From Pseudoalteromonas shioyasakiensis (GTDB lineage: Bacteria > Pseudomonadota > Gammaproteobacteria > Enterobacterales > Alteromonadaceae): a stretch of DNA of 64,000 nucleotides. The translations under genes and the position numbers were made by a program. Under the pieces are notes generated by a model. That model was not told the DNA's origin and did no database searches. It saw only the letters and a program-made list of their open reading frames with translations. The stretch covers positions 1,136,001 through 1,200,000 of the forward strand of contig NZ_CP077770.1 of NCBI RefSeq assembly GCF_019134595.1, read 5' to 3'. Shown in pieces: positions 35,371-43,512 of the stretch; the first letter of the stretch is position 1; each line of letters starts with the position of its first letter.

Positions 35371-36561
35371 CTAACTTTCGACTCGTAGTTTTTTCATCTG
35401 CATTGCACTTAACGACCACATTAAAAAGCCACCTAAGAATAGTGCCGCCGAAACATAGCCTGTTTGACTAGGGAGTGCACCTTCGGCAATAGCCATGCCG
35501 CCAAGCCAAGGGCCAATCGCATTGGCTGTATTAAACGCACACTGTACTAGCGCACCAATCATGGCATGCCCTTGTGGTGACACATCCATTAATAAAGATT
35601 GGATCACGGTACCTAAACCAACACTAAAACCAATAAAGAAAATCACCGCGTATAACAGCCAAATATTATGGCTTGCGCTTACATAACTGGCTGCAAATAC
35701 CACAGCAGCAATCAGCGCTGCGCCTGTGGTTTTCAGCGGTGAGTGGTCGGCGGCTTTACCTAATACATAGTTACCTAAAGTACAGCCAATACCGAACATG
35801 ATCATAGCAATAGAGATAGTGTAAGCAGGGGTATGGGTGACTTCTAAAATAGTGTCGGCAATGTAAGTGTAAACACAAAATACACCACCAAAACCAATAA
35901 TGATGATACCTAGAATGGTCCATACGAGCTTGTTCTTTAATACACTTAACTCATCGAGAATCGATGTTGGCGCGGTATTTTTTACGTTAGGTACGTATTT
36001 CACAATCAATACCAAGGCAACTAACGCAAGTACAGCGGTACCTGCCAAACAATAACGCCAGCTAAAGTTTTGCCCCACTAGGGTGACCATGGGCACACCA
36101 ACGATAGTAGCAATGGTTAAACCCATAAATACTTTTGACATAAAGCTTGCGCGTTTATCGGCAGGGGCAATGTCGGCAGCCAATAAAATAGCAGCGGCGA
36201 AGTAGGCACCGTGTGGTAAACCACTTAAAAATCGAAATAAAATAAGTTGCTCAAGTGAGTTTGCAAAAGCACTTAAGCCATTGAATAAAAACATCATGCT
36301 GACAAACATCAACAGTGCATTGCGCTTACGCATGTTGGCGGTTGTGATCATAAATAGCGGCGCACCGACGACTACGCCTATCGCGTAAGCACTGATGGCA
36401 TAACCACTTTGCGCTGGCGTAGACGAAAATGTTTCGCTGATCAGGGGCAACATTGGCATCATAGAAAACTCTGATAGGCCTAAAATGAATGTGCCTAAAG
36501 CCAATACTATCAGAATGGTAAACGTGCTTGCGTTGCCTTGGGAGTTGGCTACGTTAGTCAT
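35371..36561 (-). CDS. MFS transporter, DHA1 family (AraJ-like efflux)
   Basis: A 396-residue twelve-helix major facilitator. The N-terminal half has LGLSEFSMMPMLPLIS and the loop ANMRKRNALL, with FRFLSGLPHGAYFAAAILLAADIAP typical of the AraJ/YdhP drug and sugar exporter branch. AAGGA lies six bases before the ATG. The length is normal. The natural substrate cannot be deduced. It is a single-gene unit, convergent with the XRE pair. Confidence 0.88.
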   Translation of the reverse strand: MTNVANSQGNASTFTILIVLALGTFILGLSEFSMMPMLPLISETFSSTPAQSGYAISAYAIGVVVGAPLFMITTANMRKRNALLMFVSMMFLFNGLSAFANSLEQLILFRFLSGLPHGAYFAAAILLAADIAPADKRASFMSKVFMGLTIATIVGVPMVTLVGQNFSWRYCLAGTAVLALVALVLIVKYVPNVKNTAPTSILDELSVLKNKLVWTILGIIIIGFGGVFCVYTYIADTILEVTHTPAYTISIAMIMFGIGCTLGNYVLGKAADHSPLKTTGAALIAAVVFAASYVSASHNIWLLYAVIFFIGFSVGLGTVIQSLLMDVSPQGHAMIGALVQCAFNTANAIGPWLGGMAIAEGALPSQTGYVSAALFLGGFLMWSLSAMQMKKLRVES

Positions 36562-36828
36562 GTAATTCCTTTAAAATAAATTTAAAAACAAAATAGATTT
36601 TTGATAATTGAAAATGCCAGTAACAAATACTTTGTTCTGGACTAGAGATGTGTGCCCAGCGCTATTGTAATACAAATTGACGGGGTTGATACAGTACTTT
36701 TTGGAACGTTCTATATTTGTTTGCTATAAGAAAATAACCTGAACTTCTTAAGTCTTTGCTGTTCAAAATAAATACAGATAAAAAGCCAACTATACTTGGT
36801 TAACTAAATTGGTTTAAAGGAGAGCGCA

Positions 36829-37680
36829 ATGAAGAAGATATTTGCTTGTATCGACGGTTCATGCATGACCGATGCGGTGACAGAAGCGGCTATTTGGATA
36901 TCTAAGCGCTCCAGCCATCCAATTAATTTTCTGCATGCATTAGAGCCACCTTTGCCGCAGGGCAGTGATGATTTAACCGCAATTATTGGTTTAGGCTCGC
37001 AAACCTCATTGTTAGAGCAATTGGCAAAACTTGAACAAGAACGCAACAAAGTAGCGTCGCAGCATGGTCAATTATTGCTAGATGAAGCAATGAAAAAAGC
37101 CGAGCATGCAGGCCTAACCGAGATTGAGCAACAGCAACTTTCAATGAGTCTTGTTGATGCCTTACTTGAACATGAAGACAATGCCCGTGTGATGATTATT
37201 GGCCGCTCTGGTAAAGGCCATTACGATGATTTTAAAGTACTGGGCTCGCATATTGAAACGCTGATCCGTCAGGTGCATACCCCGGTTGCGATTGTGCCGC
37301 CGCAATTTCATGAGCCTACAAATTTTATGCTGGCTTATGATGGCAGCGAAAGTACCGACAAAGCGATTACACAAATTATCAATGGCGGGATTTTATCCGG
37401 CTTAGATTGCCACTTGGTGATGGTTGATAAACAAGACGGTCACTGCCAAGACAAACTTGATACTGCCTCAGCAAGGCTGGCAGAAAATGGCTTTAATGTG
37501 AGAGCGCGCATGCTCGATGGCGATGTTTACCAAGCGCTGTGGCGATATAAAAGTGACCACGCCGTTGACTTAATGGTGATGGGCGCATTTGGTCACTCTA
37601 AATGGCGGCAGTTCTTTTTAGGCAGCACGACCTTAAAAATGCTTGAAGATAGCCGTATTCCTTTAGTGGTGTTGCGCTAA
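36829..37680 (+). CDS. Universal stress protein with two Usp domains
   Basis: A 283-residue tandem UspA protein. Domain 1 spans about 1-155 (KKIFACIDGS at the start, IIGRSGKG later) and domain 2 about 160-283 (NFMLAYDGSES, VMGAFGHSKWRQFFLGSTTLKML). The second domain keeps the Gly-rich ATP-binding pattern G-x2-G-x9-G-S, while the first is only partly conserved there. GGAGAG sits upstream of the ATG. Usp proteins support survival in stasis and oxidative stress; a specific role is not shown. Confidence 0.92.
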   Translation: MKKIFACIDGSCMTDAVTEAAIWISKRSSHPINFLHALEPPLPQGSDDLTAIIGLGSQTSLLEQLAKLEQERNKVASQHGQLLLDEAMKKAEHAGLTEIEQQQLSMSLVDALLEHEDNARVMIIGRSGKGHYDDFKVLGSHIETLIRQVHTPVAIVPPQFHEPTNFMLAYDGSESTDKAITQIINGGILSGLDCHLVMVDKQDGHCQDKLDTASARLAENGFNVRARMLDGDVYQALWRYKSDHAVDLMVMGAFGHSKWRQFFLGSTTLKMLEDSRIPLVVLR

Positions 37681-37691
37681 GTTATTTACCT

Positions 37692-37716
37692 GTGACAGGG
37701 TGCGACAATATGTCAC
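37692..37716. promoter_or_regulatory. Inverted repeat upstream of the methionine-rich TonB receptor
   Basis: GTGACA (37692-37697) and TGTCAC (37711-37716) form an inverted repeat about 70 to 95 bases upstream of the receptor ATG. A TATAAT hexamer follows at 37741-37746. The spacing does not fit a Pho box. It may be a metal-responsive operator, but no regulator is recognised. Confidence 0.3.
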
Positions 37717-37784
37717 GTGTTCAGACTAATTAATGAGTTTTATAATCGGCGTCATTAATTATTTGCTTTGAATTTAAAAGAGTT

Positions 37785-39917
37785 ATGAACACGCAATCTT
37801 CTCGCCCTGGTTTTTTATTTTCTAAAATTGCTGCAGCACTCAGCTGTGTTTTAAGTATTTCGGCCTTTGCTGATGATTCTATTGAAGTGATAGAAGTACA
37901 AGGTCATGCCCAAAATAACCATCAATTAGTTGGCTCTGCAGACGCGTTACTAAAAGATTTAGGTGTTGATTTTTCAGCAGCCGGAGGGGTGTCTAACTTG
38001 CCGGTGATGAACGGCATGATGGGCGATAGAGTTAAAGTTTTAGTCGATGGTGCTGATGTCACAGCAGCGTGTGCTAACCAAATGAACCCGCCACTCTCTT
38101 ATGTGTCGGCAAACCAAATTGCCTCTTACAGTGTCGTTGCTGGTGTATCACCGGTAAGCAGTGGCGGTGATAATATTGCCGGTGTTATTAGAGTTAATAC
38201 GATTGCCCCTGAATTTAGTGATTCAGACTCAGTGAACTGGCGCGCAGGCTATGTTACCGCTCAGTACAAAAGCGTTAACGATAGTCAAGCATACGCGCTA
38301 GGTGCCAGCCTTGCGAGCAAACAGTTTAGCTTGTCTTACCAAGGCAGCTTTGAAGATGCGAACAGCTATGATGATGGGCATGGTGAGCGTGTACTAGATA
38401 CCTTATATCGAGTACAAAATCATGCGTTAACGGGCGCTATTCGTGATGAGAAACAACAACTTGTAGTTAAGCTGACACATCAAAAGATTCCTTACCAAGG
38501 CTTTGCAAATCAATACATGGATATGACCGATAACACCAGCTATGGTTTTGTTGCTCAGTATCAACGTGAGCTTGAAAATGGTGATTTGCAGGTGCAAGTG
38601 AATGCGCATGATGTAAAACACGAAATGGGTTTTTTCAGTAATGAGAAAACCGGCATGATGCCAATGAATACCGATGCACAAGATTACAGTTATCAAGTTC
38701 ATTGGCGCACTGATTTATCAAAACAGTCATCATTAATGCTAGGGCAAGAATATTACGGTTATCGAATAGATGATTGGTGGCCAGCGGTTGCAGGGTCAAT
38801 GATGATGGGCCCAAATGAATACGTAAATATTAACGATGGCAAACGTGACCGTCTTGCGGCATTTGCTGAGTACCAAAACCAAGTAAACAAAGCATGGTGG
38901 GTGTCGGCAGGTGTTCGTGTTGAGCAAGTCACCACAGATACTGGCGAAGTGCAGGCTTATAACGAAGGTGGCATGAGCGGTATGGCTAATATGGGCTCAA
39001 TGATGGATATGTCAAAAACCGACGCCCAAGCTGCGATGGAATTTAACCAATTAGACCGTAAACGTGACGACACCTTAGTTGATATTAGTTTACTAGCTCG
39101 CTATCAATTATCGAACAACGATGAGCTACAATTTGGTTTAGCTCGTAAAAACCGTGCTCCTAATTTATATGAGCGTTATAGCTGGGGTGTAGGTACGATG
39201 GCAACCACCATGATTGGTTGGTTTGGCGATGGTAATGGTTATATTGGTAACCCAGATTTAGAAGCCGAAACAGCTCATACGTTGAGCTCTAGCTACACCA
39301 AACTTGCCAAAGACGATAGCTGGCAAGTAACGGCAAATGTTTGGTACACGCAAGTAAATGATTATATTGATGCTGAAGTGACTAAAAGCTTTAATCGCAC
39401 TGACATGGCGCATACCAAGCGTAATATTCTTACTTTTACGAACCTAGATGCGACACTTTACGGTGCAAAACTGGCGGGCCTGGTAGAGCTTTACAACACA
39501 AAGCAAGCAGGAAAGTGGCAGTTAAAAGGCTCACTAACCAGTACTCATGGCGAGCGTGATGATAGCAATGAAGACTTATATCAAATTATGCCACTGCACA
39601 CTGAGCTGAGCCTAGAGCACGAATACAAAGGCTGGCAAAACGCACTGAGCTGGCAGTGGGTTGATAGTAAAACCCATGTTGATGAGCGCCGTTTAGAAAA
39701 CCAAACCGACAGCTATCAGCTATTGGCTATCTCAAGTCAGAAAACGTGGCAAAATTTAACCTTTAAGTTAGCAATTACCAACTTACTTGATGAATACTAC
39801 CAACAGCCACTTGGCGGTGTAAGCATTGCTAATTACAAGCAAGATATGAGCAATGGTTTTGAGCAACTTGCCGGACAAGGCCGCTCGTATAATGCCAGTG
39901 TGAGTTATAGGTTTTAG
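37785..39917 (+). CDS. TonB-dependent receptor, methionine-rich, possible copper receptor
   Basis: A 710-residue receptor with a signal peptide (ends near ISAFADD). The plug contains MNGMMGDRVKVLVDGADV, then a Cys and Met-rich stretch CANQMNPPLSYVSANQI, a pattern close to the OprC/NosA copper receptor subfamily, where a conserved Met-Asn/Asp-Pro-Pro follows a Cys. Surface loops are also rich in Met: GMMPMNTD (about 290), AGSMMMGP (about 344) and GGMSGMANMGSMMDMS (about 395-410). The barrel ends in SVSYRF. Copper import or release is inferred from these features only. It follows the Usp gene by 104 bp with its own promoter region. Confidence 0.85.
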   Translation: MNTQSSRPGFLFSKIAAALSCVLSISAFADDSIEVIEVQGHAQNNHQLVGSADALLKDLGVDFSAAGGVSNLPVMNGMMGDRVKVLVDGADVTAACANQMNPPLSYVSANQIASYSVVAGVSPVSSGGDNIAGVIRVNTIAPEFSDSDSVNWRAGYVTAQYKSVNDSQAYALGASLASKQFSLSYQGSFEDANSYDDGHGERVLDTLYRVQNHALTGAIRDEKQQLVVKLTHQKIPYQGFANQYMDMTDNTSYGFVAQYQRELENGDLQVQVNAHDVKHEMGFFSNEKTGMMPMNTDAQDYSYQVHWRTDLSKQSSLMLGQEYYGYRIDDWWPAVAGSMMMGPNEYVNINDGKRDRLAAFAEYQNQVNKAWWVSAGVRVEQVTTDTGEVQAYNEGGMSGMANMGSMMDMSKTDAQAAMEFNQLDRKRDDTLVDISLLARYQLSNNDELQFGLARKNRAPNLYERYSWGVGTMATTMIGWFGDGNGYIGNPDLEAETAHTLSSSYTKLAKDDSWQVTANVWYTQVNDYIDAEVTKSFNRTDMAHTKRNILTFTNLDATLYGAKLAGLVELYNTKQAGKWQLKGSLTSTHGERDDSNEDLYQIMPLHTELSLEHEYKGWQNALSWQWVDSKTHVDERRLENQTDSYQLLAISSQKTWQNLTFKLAITNLLDEYYQQPLGGVSIANYKQDMSNGFEQLAGQGRSYNASVSYRF

Positions 39918-40999
39918 AGAAAGCTATCAGCTTTCAGCTGTCAGTTTGAAGCTGAACGGTGTTGCTTACAGGCCTTTATCAAAGGCCTAGCTCGTAGGAG
40001 GTACTTTAGTGCCGAAAATATCTTCACAAAGAAAATGACGAGCCGTCAGCTTTCAGATTAAAAACCAGAGTTTCTAGTTACGAGAGTAAAGTTAGCGAGC
40101 CTGATCACGTGCCTGATACAAATGTGAATTGAGCTGTCGTAGGCGTGAAATTTATTTCGCGGTAAAACAAATTGCACAAAGAGAACAGAATGAGAAGACA
40201 ATGAGGGAAAACAATAGATTACTTATTGTATTCTCTAAAGCGCAGCGTCTCTTATCCTCTTTGTGAGTTAAAGATCTTTTTTCTAACCACAGAGGACACA
40301 GAGAGCACAGAGGAAGATAAGGAGAGACCATAATCTCTTTGTTAATATTATTTTCTCTGTGCAGCGCGAAGCGCCTCGGTGTTCTCTGTGGTTCAAATTG
40401 TCTTTTAACAAAGAGAAAAGAATGAGAAGACAATGAGGTAACCTTAGAAGTTAGTTTAGTCCTTTCCTCTAAAGCGCAGCGTCTCTTATCCTCTTTGTGA
40501 GTTAAAGATCTTTTTTCTAACCACAGAGGACACAGAGAGCACAGAGGAAGATAAGGAGAGACCATAATCTCTTTGTTAATATTATTTTCTCTGTGCAGCG
40601 CGAAGCGCCTCGGTGTTCTCTGTGGTTCAAATTGTCTTTTAACAAAGAGAAAAGAATGAGAAAACAATGAGGGAAAACAATAGATTACTTGTTGTATTCT
40701 CTTAAGCGCAGCGCCTCTTATCCTCTTTGTGAGTTAAAGATCTTTTTTCTAACCACAGAGGACACAGAGAGCGCAGAGGAAGAGACCATAAACTCTTTGT
40801 TAGTATTATTTTCTCTGTGCAGCGCGAAGCGCCTCGGTGTACTCTGTGGTTCAAATTGTCTTTTTCAAAATGTTTTCTCTAAAGCGAAGCGTCTCTTATC
40901 CTCTTTGTGAAAAAAATGTCTTTGACGTAGGCGTGAAATTTATTTTGCGTATTGCGCGATATAAAATCGCGCCTACAATCTTTGCCTCGAAACTCGCAA
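39918..40999. other. Gene-free repeat tract, left of the AraC/GyrI gene
   Basis: Contains no supported gene. It begins with hairpins (AGGCCTTT ATC AAAGGCCT at 39970-39988, a plausible terminator for the TonB receptor), then GTAGG-type palindromes, then repeat cluster A (40139-40980). Open frames of up to 171 codons inside are translations of the repeats, not genes. Confidence 0.8.
40139..40980. repeat. Repeat cluster A: alternating palindromic units
   Basis: Two related dyad elements alternate. Type 2 units begin (CA)CAAAGAG and end CTCTTTGTG: 40175-40265, about 40409-40500 and about 40642-40731. Type 1 units begin AACCACAGAG and end CTCTGTGGTT: 40285-40393 and 40519-40627 (109 bp each) and 40751-40851 (101 bp). 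A half type 2 unit follows at 40876-40910. The right arms of both types share GCGAAGCGCCTC-like sequence, so they are probably diverged versions of one element. At the edges lie GCGTGAAATTTATTTCGCG (about 40142-40161) and GCGCGATATAAAATCGCGC (40954-40972). Confidence 0.88.
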
Positions 41000-41857
41000 T
41001 CATTTTATCGGCAAATATATATCCGTTTGCAGATCACATTCGTCAACTTCATGGATGAGGTTGAGGTAATGAAAGAAGCAAGGGAAGTCTCTGACTTCTT
41101 CGCCGCTTTGCACCAGCCATTCACGGTATAAGTAGTAAACTGTATCGCTAATGGTGTCATGAGAGCCATTGTGCCGAACTACGGCGCAGCGTCCTGCTGG
41201 AATTTCACCATTTCGCACACCTTGCGGGTTTTCAGTAATCGGTGAGGTGATACTGCCTGCAAAGTCAAAACGAAATGCATGGTCTTCAGTGGTGGCCGGA
41301 TCGCTATACGGGATCCCATATGTGTTACTGGTTTTAACAGGTGAGAAGCCTGATTCTTTGCGCCACTCAATAAATTGTGCAGCGGTATTCATCAGGGTAT
41401 TAGCAGCGCCTTGGTGGGTTAATAAAGCCACCGGCTGTGCTTTAAAATCAACAATGTTTACATTCATAGGGCAAACCTTTTTGTCAGGTAATGAAAATTC
41501 AAACTGTGAGTGCCAATTAGGCCAGTTTGGTTTGCTTCTGAATTCGCTAGGCGACTGCGTAAAGGTGCGCTTAAAAGCACGGCTAAATGCTTCTGGGCTA
41601 TCAAATTGCGCTTCTAATGCAACATCAATAATTTTAAGTTGATGTTCAAATGCAAGTCGAAATGAGGCACGCTTTAAGCGCGCAAGCTGCGCATATTTGG
41701 TAACGCTTAGGCCAACTCCAGCGACAAATAAACGATGAAAATGATATTTCGAACAACATGCCACCTCACTGAGTGTCTCCAGTGATAAAGGTTCATCAAG
41801 ATGCTGGCTAATGTAGTCACAGACTAACTGAATGCGTTGTTGTTGCTTCGTTTTCAT
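41000..41857 (-). CDS. AraC-family regulator with GyrI-like effector domain
   Basis: A 285-residue regulator with the AraC double helix-turn-helix at the N-terminus (residues about 8-105: LETLSEVACCSKYHFHRLF and SPEAFSRAFKRTFTQSPSEF) and a GyrI/AraC-effector-binding domain at about 130-285 (MNVNIVDFKAQPVALLTHQG, IPAGRCAVVRHNGSHDTI). This order is that of Rob/SbmC-like multidrug or stress regulators, which bind small hydrophobic ligands through the GyrI fold. The ribosome binding site is weak. The gene is flanked on both sides by directly duplicated repeat clusters, so it could be lost or moved by recombination. Confidence 0.9.
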   Translation of the reverse strand: MKTKQQQRIQLVCDYISQHLDEPLSLETLSEVACCSKYHFHRLFVAGVGLSVTKYAQLARLKRASFRLAFEHQLKIIDVALEAQFDSPEAFSRAFKRTFTQSPSEFRSKPNWPNWHSQFEFSLPDKKVCPMNVNIVDFKAQPVALLTHQGAANTLMNTAAQFIEWRKESGFSPVKTSNTYGIPYSDPATTEDHAFRFDFAGSITSPITENPQGVRNGEIPAGRCAVVRHNGSHDTISDTVYYLYREWLVQSGEEVRDFPCFFHYLNLIHEVDECDLQTDIYLPIK

Positions 41858-43209
41858 GGTTACTCGTTAATGCTTTTCAGAAGTGGGGCCAGTTTGCCAT
41901 GGCCTCTAAGCCGTTACCTGATTGAAATTGCGCATTTTGCTTAACATTCACGAATTGTAGCAGCTGCTTTTAAGTCAGAGAAAGCGTTCGAAGTTTCTAG
42001 AAAAAATCAGTTTGGGATAGTTAAGTAAATACTTTTTGTTTTCCTCTAAAGCGAAGCGCCTCTTATCCTCTTTGTGCAGATACATGTCTTTGATGACTGC
42101 GTGAAATTTATTACGCGTTAAAACAAATTGCACAAAGAGAACATAATGAGAAGACAATAAGGGAAAACAATAGATTACTTGTTGTATTCTCTTAAGCGCA
42201 GCGCCTCTTATTCTCTTTGTGAAAATAAATGTCTCTGTCGTAAGCGTGAAATTTATTTCGCGTTAAAACAAATTGCACAAAGAGAAAAGAATGAGAAGAC
42301 AATGAGGGAAAACAATAGATTACTTATTGTATTCTCTAAAGCGCAGCGTCTCTTATCCTCTTTGTGAGTTAAAGATCTTTTTTCTAACCACAGAGGACAC
42401 AGAGAGCACAGAGGAAGATAAGGAGAGACCATAATCTCTTTGTTAATATTATTTTCTCTGTGCAGCGCGAAGCGCCTCGGTGTTCTCTGTGGTTCAAATT
42501 GTCTTTTAACAAAGAGGAAAGAATGAGAAGACAATGAGGGAAAACAATAGATTACTTGTTGTTTTCTCTAAATCCGCAGCGTCTCTTACCCTCATTGTGA
42601 GTTAAAGATCTTTTTTCTAACCACAGAGGACACAGAGAGCACAGAGGAAGAGAAGGAGAGACCATAATCTCTTTGTAAATATTATTTTCTCTGTGCAGCG
42701 CGAAGCGCCTCGGTGTACTCTGTGGTTCAAACTGTCTTTTACATAAAGAGAATAGAATGAGAAGAAAGTGATGAAAAACAATAGATTACTTTTTATTTTC
42801 TCTAAAGCGCAGCGCCTCTTACCCTCATTGTGAGTTAAAGATCTTTTTTCTAACCACAGAGGACACAGAGGACACAGAGGACACAGAGAGCGCAGAGGAA
42901 GAGACCATAAACTCTTTGTTAGTATTATTTTCTCTGTGCAGCGCGAAGCGCCTCGGTGTACTCTGTGGTTCAAATTGTCTTTTTCAAAATGTTTTCTCTA
43001 AAGCGAAGCGTCTCTTATCCTCTTTGTGAAAATAAATGTCTTTGACGTAGGCGTGAAATTTATTTTGCGCGAGGGTGTTTGTTTTGTGGTGGCGTTTGAG
43101 ACGCGCCAAGCAAGCTTGACGCCTACAGCTGGCAGCGGCGTGAAATTTCTTTTGCGTGTTGCGCGATATAAAATCGCGCCTGCAATCTTACCGCTGACCG
43201 CTAGGTATT
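41858..43209. other. Gene-free repeat tract, right of the AraC/GyrI gene
   Basis: About 1.35 kb without a supported gene. The first 170 bp are the AraC promoter side and unique sequence. Repeat cluster B occupies about 42040-43070. From 43070 to 43209 there are further GTGAAATTT and GCGCGATATAAAATCGCGC palindromes (43161-43179). Open frames of 62-118 codons here are repeat translations rich in Leu-Cys and His-Arg words and are not called. Confidence 0.8.
42040..43070. repeat. Repeat cluster B: direct duplication of cluster A
   Basis: Same alternating units as cluster A. A half type 2 unit (about 42040-42082) is followed by type 2 units at about 42131-42221, 42276-42366, 42510-42600 and 42744-42834, type 1 units at 42386-42494, 42619-42727 (109 bp) and 42852-42970 (119 bp, with GGACACAGA repeated three times), and a half type 2 unit at 42995-43029. 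The segment 42245-42530 is nearly identical to 40140-40430, offset 2101 bp, and the right ends of both clusters also match. Copies of GTGAAATTTATT palindromes lie at about 42098, 42240 and 43045. Confidence 0.88.
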
Positions 43210-43356
43210 TTAACTTTCCTGCTCAGCTTCTTGCTGTGCTAGTTTTTCGCGTTCTGCCTTTGAGATGTAGGCCGGTTTATTGCTTTTATGCAATTTTGCA
43301 TTGGCACGCTTATCTTTTTGCTTAAGTTTAGTGAAGATCTTTTTTCTGCGGTTCAT
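43210..43356 (-). CDS. DUF2986 small basic protein
   Basis: A 48-residue, strongly basic protein reading MNRRKKIFTKLKQKDKR at the start and ending EAEQES. This is the full length and characteristic N-terminus of the DUF2986 family found in Vibrio, Shewanella and Pseudoalteromonas. It is largely helical and charged, with no membrane segment. Function is unknown; nucleic acid or ribosome association is possible from its charge but not shown. It borders the repeat tract on its left and is divergent from the M20 dipeptidase. Confidence 0.82.
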   Translation of the reverse strand: MNRRKKIFTKLKQKDKRANAKLHKSNKPAYISKAEREKLAQQEAEQES

Positions 43357-43512
43357 GAGTCTAACAAACGAATTAATAGGGTGAGTGGCTATTGTACCTT
43401 GTTGGTATTTTTAAGCGATCTATTTTGCTTAAATTAGAGATGTTATGTCGGCGTTATAAGCGTTACAATCAAGGCGACTCTCTAAAAACCTTCTTAAACT
43501 CTGGAGCTTATC

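Noticed and set aside
37692..37716. Pho box upstream of the methionine-rich TonB receptor
   Set aside because: CTGTCAC-like words occur but the spacing is wrong for two seven-base direct repeats with a four-base gap; recorded only as an inverted repeat.
40152..40667. 171-codon minus-strand open frame in repeat cluster A
   Set aside because: It contains the same peptide twice because it is a translation of two repeat units; the peptide is Arg/Leu/Cys-rich and has no family resemblance.
40689..41058. Two 73-codon plus-strand open frames at the edge of cluster A
   Set aside because: Also repeat-derived; the second runs antisense into the AraC gene.
41169..41642. 157-codon plus-strand open frame
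   Set aside because: Antisense to the AraC/GyrI gene with complete domains on the other strand.
42253..42973. Open frames of 93 and 118 codons in repeat cluster B
   Set aside because: Translations of the same CCACAGAG/CACAAAGAG repeats, with words such as LCSLCPLCPLW; no ribosome binding site and identical copies elsewhere in the tract.
40139..43070. CRISPR array
   Set aside because: The repeated units are over 90 bp, palindromic along their whole length and alternate in two types, without unique spacers of constant size, and no cas gene is present.
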